A DNA stretch of 54,282 nucleotides from a virus: positions 1-54,282 of the IMG/VR virus record IMGVR_UViG_3300034418_013100. One strand, 5' to 3'. Below are positions 22,931-31,261 of this stretch, in pieces (positions within the stretch are counted from its first letter, which is position 1; every line of letters begins with the position of its first letter). Under the pieces are notes generated by a model. The model worked only from the letters and a program-made list of their open reading frames with translations, searched no databases and was not told the DNA's origin. Position numbers and translations under genes: made by a program.

Positions 22931-24772
22931 ATGTACAAATCACTTTTGGAACAAATTGAGAAGTTAGAAAAAGGTTCTCGTCAGAGAAAGATGTCTTTTA
23001 ATCCTGAAACTGATGTTCTACCAGAAGAAAGAAAAGATGTAGAAGATTGGTCTACTACTCAAATTTCTTCTGCTAAAGATACTATGCCCGAAATGAACCC
23101 AAATGCTAGGTCAAGACAACTGGCAAAATGGGCTTCCCTTACACAAACCAAAAAACACCCTGAAACCGGCGAAATGATGTATCTTATGCACCGTGGTATG
23201 AGTGGTGAAGAGTTTAATAAGCTACAAGATTCTGGTTTTAACAAAGACTATTTATCAGGTTGGACACCTGATTATGATGTGGCTGCATCTTTTCAAAATG
23301 TAAATGTTGGTAGTGATGCTGAACTTGATGAAGATGATAAAGAAGAATTTGAACAAAAAGGTTATGCTGATGATTGGACCGGCATGAGATATTATGGCGA
23401 AGAAAAATTGCCTAGAAAAACACTTTCTGCTTGGATACCAGAATCTCAAATCCATCACATTCCTCAATCTATTGGTTCAAAAAGAGATTATGATTTTGAT
23501 TCTTTTGACAACCCTTTTAAAGAAGAAGAAGAGCAAGGAAGAAAGGAAAGATTTGAAAGAACAGTCGTCCCTAAAAAAAGCGAAGAATTTGATAAAAAAA
23601 ATAAAGAAAATTTTTTACTTGAAAATACAGACCATCATTACTACTATTCAATACAGCAAGCGGCTGAAGCTGAAAGTGAAGCTCAGGGTAGAACTATAGA
23701 ACCTGAAGAATTTGAATCTAGTTTATCTGATGAAGAAAAAGAAGATTATAGGCAAGAAGCCTTGCAATATGCTAATGAAGATTATGAAGATTGGAAAACT
23801 GGTAAATTCGATAGTGAATACCAAGAGCCGGATAGCCCTATTGCTCCTAGTGCTTTTAAAGACCAAAAAGAGGTTATGGTTAAACCACATCAGCTTATGA
23901 TTGAAAGTGATGAAGAAAGAAACCAAAGACTTGCACCAAAAACACCAATTCAAAAAATTAATGAAAAAATTAATGCCAAAGGTGGTTTGACTGATAAGCT
24001 TGGCGTTCCTAAACTCGCAGCTTCAGAAAAACAAATTTCACATGAAGAGGCAAAAGATATGCTTAAAGAATTAGTTATAAAAAAATGTCAAGAATTTCAA
24101 AATGTTAATCCTGAACTTCTTGAAAAAAACATTACTAGAGCATTTAAAAATGGAATTAGTCTCCTAAGCCTAATTACCGGCTCCCATTACATGAGTCCAC
24201 AAGAGTTAACTCAAGAGCAACTTAACCCTCCAACTCAAGAACGGTCAATTGCTTCTAAGCAAATAAAAAAGCCTAAAATACAATCTTCTTCAAACACAAG
24301 TTTTCGTGCAAATCAAATTAGAAATTTTTTAAAAGCTATTTCTATGAATGAAAGTTCTGGTGGCATTAATACTGACCATGAGACAATAAAACACGGTATC
24401 CATGCTGGCGATGCAGCTATTGGAAAATATGGTTTAATGCCAAATACAATTAAGGAAATGGCTGGTAGAATGGGCAAAGACAGTCCTTATTATCGTTATT
24501 CAAAAATGAAAAATAATGAAATTGTAGAAAAAATAAATAAAAACCCAGAACACGAAGAACAAATTGCAAATTATATGGCAAATCATCTTTACGATAAGCA
24601 CGGTGGAAATGAAACACGAATGGCATATTCTTGGAATCAAGGTCATAATTTGACAGATAAACATTTTAACACAACTCATAAAAATTACAAAGACCACGAT
24701 TATACCCAAAAATTTATTAAAAACCGTAAAAATCTTGAAAAAACTCCTTATGTTGCCCAATCTCCAGAATAG
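22931..24772 (+). CDS. ADP-ribosyltransferase-like / lytic transglycosylase fusion, 613 aa
   Basis: Residues 80-200 resemble phage-type ADP-ribosyltransferases: YLMHRGMSGEEF (Arg88), SGWTPDYDVAASF (Ser109 region), and TLSAWIPESQIHHIP. A long acidic linker follows (residues 190-370) with KLAASEK at about 360. Residues 456-600 are a lysozyme-like (SLT) domain: AISMNESSGG with catalytic Glu474, AAIGKYGLMPNT, and RMAYSWNQGHN. The combination suggests a protein carried in the particle that both opens peptidoglycan and modifies a host target on entry. The ART assignment is weaker than the transglycosylase one. A leaderless start at ATG 22931 is predicted. Confidence 0.75.
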   Translation: MYKSLLEQIEKLEKGSRQRKMSFNPETDVLPEERKDVEDWSTTQISSAKDTMPEMNPNARSRQLAKWASLTQTKKHPETGEMMYLMHRGMSGEEFNKLQDSGFNKDYLSGWTPDYDVAASFQNVNVGSDAELDEDDKEEFEQKGYADDWTGMRYYGEEKLPRKTLSAWIPESQIHHIPQSIGSKRDYDFDSFDNPFKEEEEQGRKERFERTVVPKKSEEFDKKNKENFLLENTDHHYYYSIQQAAEAESEAQGRTIEPEEFESSLSDEEKEDYRQEALQYANEDYEDWKTGKFDSEYQEPDSPIAPSAFKDQKEVMVKPHQLMIESDEERNQRLAPKTPIQKINEKINAKGGLTDKLGVPKLAASEKQISHEEAKDMLKELVIKKCQEFQNVNPELLEKNITRAFKNGISLLSLITGSHYMSPQELTQEQLNPPTQERSIASKQIKKPKIQSSSNTSFRANQIRNFLKAISMNESSGGINTDHETIKHGIHAGDAAIGKYGLMPNTIKEMAGRMGKDSPYYRYSKMKNNEIVEKINKNPEHEEQIANYMANHLYDKHGGNETRMAYSWNQGHNLTDKHFNTTHKNYKDHDYTQKFIKNRKNLEKTPYVAQSPE

Positions 24773-24786
24773 TGATATTATATATA
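24773..24786 (+). promoter_or_regulatory. extended -10 promoter TGATATTATATATA
   Basis: Overlaps the end of the upstream gene. TTGCCC at 24753-24758 lies 17 nt from TATTAT. A ribosome site (AAAAGGAG) and the MazG-like gene follow. Confidence 0.7.
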
Positions 24787-24798
24787 AAAGGAGATTCT

Positions 24799-25230
24799 AT
24801 GGACAACAAAACTTATCAAAAATCAGCACTTAGAACTAATGGACCAGACCGAAAAGGTGTTTTTGCAAGAGTCAATGGCCATCATCCAAAAGAAATTGTA
24901 ACATTTAACGAAAATCCACCAAGAGATAAAATGCAAGACCTTCTTCACGCCTCTATGGGTCTTGTTACTGAATCCGGCGAATTCCAAGATGCACTCAAAA
25001 AACATATTTTCTATGGCAGAGAGTTAGATACGACCAATCTTAAAGAAGAGATTGGAGACTTGCTCTGGTATTGTGCTATTGCTCTTGAGGCTTTAGGTAC
25101 GGATTTTGAATCGGTTATGGAAACTAATATCAATAAGTTACAAGCTCGTTATCCAGAAAAATTCACCGAAAAAAAAGCTGAGAATCGAGATTTGAACAAG
25201 GAAAGAGAAATTTTGGAAAATGGACAGTAA
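24799..25230 (+). CDS. MazG-like nucleotide pyrophosphohydrolase
   Basis: ATG 24799 follows AAAAGGAG. The fold signature is clear: LLHASMGLVTESGEFQDALK (Glu58, Glu61) and LKEEIGDLLWYCAIALEALG (Glu83, Glu84, Asp87), the metal-binding EExxE...ExxD pattern of MazG enzymes. These cleave nucleoside triphosphates to monophosphates and in phages may affect host (p)ppGpp or nucleotide pools. The 143-residue length matches single-domain phage MazG-like proteins. Confidence 0.88.
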   Translation: MDNKTYQKSALRTNGPDRKGVFARVNGHHPKEIVTFNENPPRDKMQDLLHASMGLVTESGEFQDALKKHIFYGRELDTTNLKEEIGDLLWYCAIALEALGTDFESVMETNINKLQARYPEKFTEKKAENRDLNKEREILENGQ

Positions 25231-25477
25231 AGCTAAAAAACTATTATTAAAAGAATACACCAAAGAAGCTAAAGATAGTGAATGGTGTGATTTAGCTTTT
25301 TCTATTATAGTTTTGGAAAGCTCAATGAGATCAGAAAAAAACTCTAAATGTTTGAAAATATTAAAGTTAAAATTAAAAATATTTGAAGCAGAAAAGTCAT
25401 CTAGAGTTTTTGAGGCTTTTGACATGCAGCGTTTTATAAGCAAACAATTTCAAGATGTTGACGAGTTTTACATTTGA
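25220..25477 (+). CDS. hypothetical protein, 85 aa
   Basis: Starts inside the last codons of the MazG gene (ATG at 25220, AAAGAGAAA upstream). Helical, charged protein (KAKKLLLKEYTKEAKDSEWC, then LAFSIIVLESSMRSEK) with no membrane segment. Translational coupling suggests co-expression with MazG. Not recognised. Confidence 0.6.
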   Translation: MDSKAKKLLLKEYTKEAKDSEWCDLAFSIIVLESSMRSEKNSKCLKILKLKLKIFEAEKSSRVFEAFDMQRFISKQFQDVDEFYI

Positions 25478-25510
25478 ATAATCAAATGTTTATTTAGAAA
25501 ATATCTGAAA

Positions 25511-25526
25511 TAATCTTTATATTGTA
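25511..25526 (+). promoter_or_regulatory. putative late promoter TAATCTTTATATTGTA
   Basis: Shares TAATCTTTA with six other sites; followed by AAAGGAG and the GTG start at 25539. Marks the start of a run of structural genes. Confidence 0.6.
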
Positions 25527-25538
25527 AAGGAGAACGCT

Positions 25539-26075
25539 GTGGAAATTAAAAAAGACGAAATCAAAGAAGTTAAAAAACTTGGTACTTTGAATGGTTCTGA
25601 GGTCAAGCTTGTCACCCTAAAGGGCGGTTTTCACATTGGTTTGGGTAAAAAAGCTAAAAATAGCAAAAGTTCAGATATTTTAGCTGTCGGATCACATCCA
25701 GCCTTAGTTTCCCATCAAATTTCTAAAAAATTTAATGACAAATTTGAGCAAACCATGAGTAAAAATGAAGGTGAACCAATTCCTTTTGTTAAAGAATACT
25801 CTCACAACCTAAGCTCGGCTGACAAAGTTGTTCTAGGGCTTAATATTTTTGCAATTAAAAAAAATGAAGAAATTGAGTTTAAAATTACCAAACATAATTT
25901 TGAAATTTTTTCAATTCAAGCAAGTGAAAATGGTGGTGAAATTACTCTTAAAAAAACTGAGAAAAATGCCGCTAGACTTAAAAACTTAAACAAAAAAGAA
26001 ATTAGTAAAAGTCTTGAAAAAACAATTAAAGAATATGCCAAAGAAAATAGCTTAATAATTAAAGAAAATTTTTAG
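25539..26075 (+). CDS. hypothetical virion-cluster protein, 178 aa
   Basis: GTG start with AAAGGAG 7 nt upstream. The N-terminal part is beta-like (KKLGTLNGSEVKLVTLKGGF), the rest helical with many Lys and Glu (KNAARLKNLNKKEISKSLEK). First gene of the late unit 25539-31216. No family recognised. Confidence 0.6.
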   Translation: MEIKKDEIKEVKKLGTLNGSEVKLVTLKGGFHIGLGKKAKNSKSSDILAVGSHPALVSHQISKKFNDKFEQTMSKNEGEPIPFVKEYSHNLSSADKVVLGLNIFAIKKNEEIEFKITKHNFEIFSIQASENGGEITLKKTEKNAARLKNLNKKEISKSLEKTIKEYAKENSLIIKENF

Positions 26076-26082
26076 GTTTAAA

Positions 26083-26952
26083 ATGGTTAAAAAAACAAAA
26101 ATACCATTTCCATTACAAGAAGTTGGGATAAACTTAGATTCTCAAGATCAGTTTATTAAAAGCCATGGTGTTGAGTTTGAACATTGGGTAGCAATACCTT
26201 CGCCAGTTGGTTTAAAAGATAGAGGTGACTACAGAAGAAGTGATGATTACGATATAATTACTTCAAACGGTATGATTTACAAACTGGCTGGGTGTTTTAC
26301 TGCTGCAATAGTATCAAATTCTAAAAGTAAAAGACCAAGTGCTGGAGGTGTTGTAGATTATTCTACTGCTAGACTGTTAATACCAAGATTTTATACTAAA
26401 AAAAATATTGATGATAAAGAAGAAATTCATTTGGCACCGGGAGATAGGGTTTTTATAAAAGGAAAAAAAACTCTTGTTTCAAACTACCAAAGAATGCAGT
26501 ATAACCCCGGTGGATTAGACAGAGCACAATTTCCTGTTGAATCAGTGCAGCATTTAATTGATAGCCAAAAAAAAGAATATAAATTTGGGTATCATTTTAA
26601 AATTCAAGATGGCCATATAAAATGGATTGATGGAAAAGATAATCCGGGCATAGATGTTGAAACTGGCAAGGGAAGAATTTATTCTATGAGATATAAATAT
26701 AATGCACATTGGTACATTACAGAAATACCAAATGAAGTAAGGGTTACTCAGGGAGTTGATGAAAATGGCAAAACATTTCCTGAGCGTATGCAGTACAGTG
26801 CAATTATTCAAAGAGAGTATGTTTATTATAATCAAAACAATGATGTTGCCGAAGATCAGGGGTCAAGAAAAAGAGTTAGGGATATTGAAGAACCAAAACA
26901 AGCAATACCTGTGCCAAATGAATATAAAATTAAAATAGATAAAGATAGTTAA
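26083..26952 (+). CDS. neck-type structural protein, 289 aa
   Basis: Contains VEFEHWVAIPSPVGLKDRGD and an aromatic beta-rich body (FGYHFKIQDGHIKWIDG, GRIYSMRYKYNAHWYITEIP, YSAIIQREYVYYNQNND). EHW...PSPxG(L) with D.R is a pattern I associate with neck/head-completion proteins near the portal in SPO1-like and related myoviruses. It sits between two other structural genes on the late unit. Confidence 0.6.
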   Translation: MVKKTKIPFPLQEVGINLDSQDQFIKSHGVEFEHWVAIPSPVGLKDRGDYRRSDDYDIITSNGMIYKLAGCFTAAIVSNSKSKRPSAGGVVDYSTARLLIPRFYTKKNIDDKEEIHLAPGDRVFIKGKKTLVSNYQRMQYNPGGLDRAQFPVESVQHLIDSQKKEYKFGYHFKIQDGHIKWIDGKDNPGIDVETGKGRIYSMRYKYNAHWYITEIPNEVRVTQGVDENGKTFPERMQYSAIIQREYVYYNQNNDVAEDQGSRKRVRDIEEPKQAIPVPNEYKIKIDKDS

Positions 26953-26965
26953 TATAGAGGTTTTT

Positions 26966-27358
26966 ATGCTTAATAAAATTTTTAGAAGAAGATTAGACGG
27001 AAGAAATGTTGAAGATAGCCATACTATTGATAACATTGAATATAACGAATTTGCTGGTGCCCAAAAAAACTTTGAAGTTGGTCCTGCTTTAGAATATGTT
27101 AGCGCAACTACTGTAGCCACAAAAATATGCCCCGGCGATCAGCTTTTTCTTTTTAAAGCAACCACAGGTCTTGGGTATGCAACTCTTGGCGATGACAACA
27201 CTATCACTACAGGCAGTGCACCATCAACAAATACTTTTCCAGTTTTTGGACAGGTTTATACAAAAATTTCCGCAGCAGATTATAAATACATTATTGGAAC
27301 TGCTGATATTCATCTTTATGTTCTTAGAGATGATACACAAAAAAGAACAAATTCATAG
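26966..27358 (+). CDS. small structural protein, 130 aa
   Basis: Starts MLNKIFRRRLDGRNVED and continues as a beta-rich protein with Gly/Thr loops (GLGYATLGDDNTITTGSAPS). Its size and location suggest a decoration or connector component. Function unknown. Confidence 0.6.
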   Translation: MLNKIFRRRLDGRNVEDSHTIDNIEYNEFAGAQKNFEVGPALEYVSATTVATKICPGDQLFLFKATTGLGYATLGDDNTITTGSAPSTNTFPVFGQVYTKISAADYKYIIGTADIHLYVLRDDTQKRTNS

Positions 27359-27367
27359 AGATAAAAA

Positions 27368-28252
27368 ATGAACAAACCAGATGAATTAGTTAAAACTATG
27401 TTGGGAAAAGATTTTTTTGAAGTTCTTCAGAAATCTGATGTGTACAAAATGTACAACAGAAATGCTACTAGCATAAACGAATTTTCTACTGGATTAAAAA
27501 TAGTTCCAAGAACAGTAATGTCATTTTTAATTCAAAATTTAACAAATTTAATGGTTGATGAAAATAAAAATTTAGAATTACCTTTTGCTTCTGATTGCTA
27601 TATGCAGGTAACAAAAAAAGATCAAGATACATTTCAAGGATATATTTATTCAAAAGGTCAAAAAATAAATGAATTTAAAAACAGATCAATACCGGGTATT
27701 GGCCTTGTGTTAATGACAACATTTGAATTATATGATGTTGAAGATTTAAAAAATACAAAAAAAGAAGAAGAAAAAACATTTGACGTAAGTAAATTGCAAC
27801 AAATTATTGATGATAGATTAATGTTACACTCTTTAATTTCAAAAGTTGTTGACCAAAAACTTAGCCACAGAGATGCTGTTGAAATTTTGGTTAAAGAAAA
27901 AATTGCTCAAGCTCTTGCTACGGCTAAAACAGAAGAAACTGAAGAAAAATATTTAAAAAAAGAGACAAAATCAGAAAAACTTAAAAATTTTCTAAACAAA
28001 CAAAAAGCTAAAGAAGTACAAAGAGAAGCTGAAATTGAAAAAAGAGAAACAATTGGGTGTCCTGATTGTGGAACTAGTTTATACGATGGCGGCAAAAATT
28101 TAACGCTTTGTATATGTTATGGCGAAGATTGGAATAAAAATATTAAGATTAAAAAAACTGAATCTAATATAAAAATGAAATTTCCAAAAAATATAGATAA
28201 AGAAAATGTTGAAATGCTATTAAATACATTGAAATATATTAATAAGGAATAA
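27368..28252 (+). CDS. virion-associated protein with a zinc-ribbon-like end, 294 aa
   Basis: The N-terminal 135 residues look globular (LVKTMLGKDFFEVLQKSDVY, YIYSKGQKINEFKNRSIPG). A helical middle contains KSEKLKNFLNKQKAKEVQ, a motif that recurs in two other large virion proteins here. Near residues 235-260 GCPDCGTSLYDGGKNLTLCI followed by C gives a C-x2-C ... C-x-C zinc ribbon. No enzyme motif. Confidence 0.6.
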   Translation: MNKPDELVKTMLGKDFFEVLQKSDVYKMYNRNATSINEFSTGLKIVPRTVMSFLIQNLTNLMVDENKNLELPFASDCYMQVTKKDQDTFQGYIYSKGQKINEFKNRSIPGIGLVLMTTFELYDVEDLKNTKKEEEKTFDVSKLQQIIDDRLMLHSLISKVVDQKLSHRDAVEILVKEKIAQALATAKTEETEEKYLKKETKSEKLKNFLNKQKAKEVQREAEIEKRETIGCPDCGTSLYDGGKNLTLCICYGEDWNKNIKIKKTESNIKMKFPKNIDKENVEMLLNTLKYINKE

Positions 28253-28254
28253 AT

Positions 28255-30414
28255 ATGAAAGAGCTTATGACTTATGTAGCTGTAGATACAGATGACGTAG
28301 GTGAAAGCATTGGTAATGCCGTGCTTTCTAATGACGTTAATTCTTTATCATCAATTTCAGAAAATATCAACTCCGGTGTTAAAGTATTTTCTCAATGGGC
28401 TGAGTACAATGGTGGTGAAGTTATTAGTAGTGGCTCCGATGAGGCAATTTTTCAAGTCCCACAATCAAGCATTAAAGATTTAGAAGAGCTTAAAGATACC
28501 TACACCAAACAAACTGGTTTTACTATTTCTATTGGTATTGGTGAAAATGTATCTGACGCTGCAAAAGCTCTTATTTACGCCAAAATGAACGGTAAAGACC
28601 AAATCATGGATTACTCACCAGAAATGGAAAGAGCCATGAAAGAATCTCTTACCGGAGATGTTCAAAGACTAGAAGGTGGTGTTGGTGACGAAACTGAACC
28701 AGAAGATTTGCCTCAAGATGAGCTTGAAGAAGGCACTGAACATGAGTTAGAACATACTGATGATGAAGAAATTGCAGAAGAAATTGCTACTGACCATTTA
28801 GAAGAGTCTGATGATTATTATTCAGATTTAGAAGAAATGGAAGAAAAAGATGCTGCCGAAGAAGCTGATCAAGAAACTGAAGAAATTGAAGTTCCAGCCG
28901 ATGAAGTTGATGGTGACTATGGTTCTGAAGAAATGGCCGAAGGCCAACCAGAGCATGAATTAAATATGGATGAAGATGAAGAGTTTATCCATGATGCCCA
29001 AGAAAACAGAGAAGATGAAGCTGATGAAGATATAATTGAAGCTGATGAAGAAAGTGTGTTTGAAGATGAAGCCATGGAAGATATGGCTGATTCTGATAAT
29101 CCGGCTAAAGAAGATATTGACCTTGATGGCCAACCTGATTTAGAAGAAGAGCATGGTGAAATTACACCTGACGAAGATTTGGACGATGATGGTGATGTTG
29201 AACATGAAGAGGCTATGGCGGCTGAGTCTGGCGAAACAGAAAAGTATAGTGATACCGGTGATTTTAGCGATGAAGCTCAAGAAGATGAAGGGCTTTCTAA
29301 TGCTATAGAAGAACAAATGGGTGAACCTGAAGAAGTCATGGGTGAAGCTATGGCCATTGAAGAAGAGATGGAAGGTGATGACTTTTCTAATGTTGAAGGT
29401 GAAGAAAATTTAGACCATGAAGCTATTAAAGATGTAATTTTTGAAAGTCTTCAAAATTTTAAACAAAATAGAGATTATCTTGAATCAATTGCTCAAGAAA
29501 ATCCAGAACTATATCAGTCACTTATTTTTACACTTCAAGCTATGATTGAAATGGCTAAAGAATTTGGCTATGGTGAGGTTGAAGAAGATATGGCTGGAGC
29601 TGATGAAGAAGCTATGATGGTTGAAGGCAAAGGTGAAGAAGAGCTTAATCCTGATGATTTTGCAGTAATGGAAGAAGGTGAAAGTGAAGAAGAACTTAAT
29701 CCTGATGAGTTTGCAGTAGAAGAAGAGGAAGAAGAGGATATTGAAAAAAATGAAAACTTTTTAAAGCTTATGTATAAAATGCACAGAGTTTCAGAAATGC
29801 TTAATGAATTAAAAAAAGCTGATGAAGAAAAAAGCATTGAAGAAATGAAAGAAGAAACTAAAAAAAAACTTAAAGCTAAAACAAAAGGAAAAAGTTCTAA
29901 AAAAAGAAAGATTTCTATAAAAAAACCTATAGTTCCCGGCAAAAAAGAAAAGAAAAAACCTAAAAAAACAAGTAATGACGGTTCCTTTTGCGCTAGATCA
30001 CATCAAAAAATGAGGGCTTCTGGAAAAGACTGTCGTTCCAATGAGGACAAACATTCTCCACTATGTTCAGCTAGAAAAAAGTTTAATTGCAGAGGTAAAA
30101 ACGAAGAAAAAAATAAAAAAATTGAAAAAGCCGAAAAACTCAAAGAGTTTTTAAAAAAAAAATATCAAAATGAAGAACTGGAAAAAAGCAGATTAGGTAC
30201 TGCAACAAAAGAAACAACTAAAAAAATACGCACACATCGTCATTTGCCGGGAACTATAAAAAATAATTATATAAAAGGTACTGACGAAAATGGAAATACT
30301 AAATGGACAAACGCTTCTTCTGGAAAGGTTAAAAATCAAATTACAGGAGAAATGGAGGGGGCAGGAGGTCCCGGCCTTAGAGTTAGAAAAGATGTAAAAC
30401 CTCAGAAGGTTTAG
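28255..30414 (+). CDS. acidic protein with N-terminal GGDEF/mCpol-like cyclase domain, 719 aa
   Basis: Residues 6-120 resemble the palm-type nucleotide cyclase/polymerase fold of GGDEF and minimal CRISPR polymerase (mCpol) domains: YVAVDTDDVGESIGNAVLSN with metal-ligand-like Asp11/13/14, NGGEVISSGSDEAIFQVP with GSDEA in the GGDEF position (Asp62, Glu63), and TGFTISIGIGENVSDAAKAL. Residues about 125-520 are extremely acidic with one DIDLDGQPDLEEE calcium-site-like segment. The C-terminal part is very basic, with SFCARSHQKM and two further Cys, and KAEKLKEFLKKKY. AAGGAA precedes the ATG. Whether it makes a (cyclic) nucleotide signal is inference; the degenerate motif could also be only structural. 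Confidence 0.65.
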   Translation: MKELMTYVAVDTDDVGESIGNAVLSNDVNSLSSISENINSGVKVFSQWAEYNGGEVISSGSDEAIFQVPQSSIKDLEELKDTYTKQTGFTISIGIGENVSDAAKALIYAKMNGKDQIMDYSPEMERAMKESLTGDVQRLEGGVGDETEPEDLPQDELEEGTEHELEHTDDEEIAEEIATDHLEESDDYYSDLEEMEEKDAAEEADQETEEIEVPADEVDGDYGSEEMAEGQPEHELNMDEDEEFIHDAQENREDEADEDIIEADEESVFEDEAMEDMADSDNPAKEDIDLDGQPDLEEEHGEITPDEDLDDDGDVEHEEAMAAESGETEKYSDTGDFSDEAQEDEGLSNAIEEQMGEPEEVMGEAMAIEEEMEGDDFSNVEGEENLDHEAIKDVIFESLQNFKQNRDYLESIAQENPELYQSLIFTLQAMIEMAKEFGYGEVEEDMAGADEEAMMVEGKGEEELNPDDFAVMEEGESEEELNPDEFAVEEEEEEDIEKNENFLKLMYKMHRVSEMLNELKKADEEKSIEEMKEETKKKLKAKTKGKSSKKRKISIKKPIVPGKKEKKKPKKTSNDGSFCARSHQKMRASGKDCRSNEDKHSPLCSARKKFNCRGKNEEKNKKIEKAEKLKEFLKKKYQNEELEKSRLGTATKETTKKIRTHRHLPGTIKNNYIKGTDENGNTKWTNASSGKVKNQITGEMEGAGGPGLRVRKDVKPQKV

Positions 30415-30415
30415 T

Positions 30416-31216
30416 GTGAAACTTGAAATTGAAATAAAGACAGAGGGAGATATAAGTAATCAAGCTAAAAAGGTTATTGAAAATATTAAAAAAGACCTTC
30501 AAGCAGCAACACAAGCAATTGGCCAAGGGGCTTACCAGCAAGCTCACAATATTGCCGATCAAAAAATGTCTACTGAATTAAGTGGTATTTATAAGAAAAA
30601 TTTGTATATAAAAAAATTATCAGAGAATGCGGTTGAAATTGGTATAAAAGAAGAAGCTTTTTGGATTGAAAACGGAAAAAAAGGTGGTTTTATGGAAGAA
30701 CTGCTTAATCATAAAAGCGGCTCACCTCCAAAAGTTAGTAAGGAAGGCCATAAATATAGAGTTATTCCGTTTGAAAAATCAACTACTAAAAAAAGTACCT
30801 CAAGTTCTGGTGAAGCTGCAATAAATGAGCTTAAAACTTTTTTAAGAAAAGAAAACATAAGGTATAGCAAAACAAGAGCTTTAGCTTTAGATGAAAAAGG
30901 AAGCCCCAGAATTGGTAGAATACATAGTTTTGACATAAAAAAAATGAGAGAAAATGGTAAAAAAAGTGTTGAAGGACTTTCTCGTAATCTTCAGGGGTTA
31001 AGTATTTATCAAAATTTTAACCCACAAACTAAAAGAGTTGAAAGAAATATTATGACTTTTAGAGTAATATCAGAAAAACATAGAAATTCTGGTAAATGGC
31101 AGTACCCAGCTAATAAACCCAAAAAAGAAGTCATGAAAGATGTGTTTAGGTGGGTTGAGCAAACTTGGCAATCAAAAATTTTGCCAGAACTAAAAGCAAA
31201 ATATGAAAAAAAATAA
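30416..31216 (+). CDS. neck or tail-completion structural protein, 266 aa
   Basis: GTG start at 30416, one base after the preceding stop. Residues 50-115 contain YIKKLSENAVEIGIKEEAFW, then IENGKKGGFMEELLN and KEGHKYRVIPFEKS, a pattern resembling HK97-gp10-like and T4-type neck/completion proteins. The C-terminal end has NIMTFRVISEKHRNSGKWQY and an aromatic helix. Last gene before an early-type promoter. Confidence 0.6.
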   Translation: MKLEIEIKTEGDISNQAKKVIENIKKDLQAATQAIGQGAYQQAHNIADQKMSTELSGIYKKNLYIKKLSENAVEIGIKEEAFWIENGKKGGFMEELLNHKSGSPPKVSKEGHKYRVIPFEKSTTKKSTSSSGEAAINELKTFLRKENIRYSKTRALALDEKGSPRIGRIHSFDIKKMRENGKKSVEGLSRNLQGLSIYQNFNPQTKRVERNIMTFRVISEKHRNSGKWQYPANKPKKEVMKDVFRWVEQTWQSKILPELKAKYEKK

Positions 31217-31230
31217 TGATATTATATAAG
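31217..31230 (+). promoter_or_regulatory. extended -10 promoter TGATATTATATAAG
   Basis: Directly follows the stop of the upstream gene and lies about 30 nt before the AGGGGG ribosome site of the next gene. No convincing -35. Confidence 0.55.
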
Positions 31231-31261
31231 ATAGACATAATTAGATTGCAGGGGGTAATTT

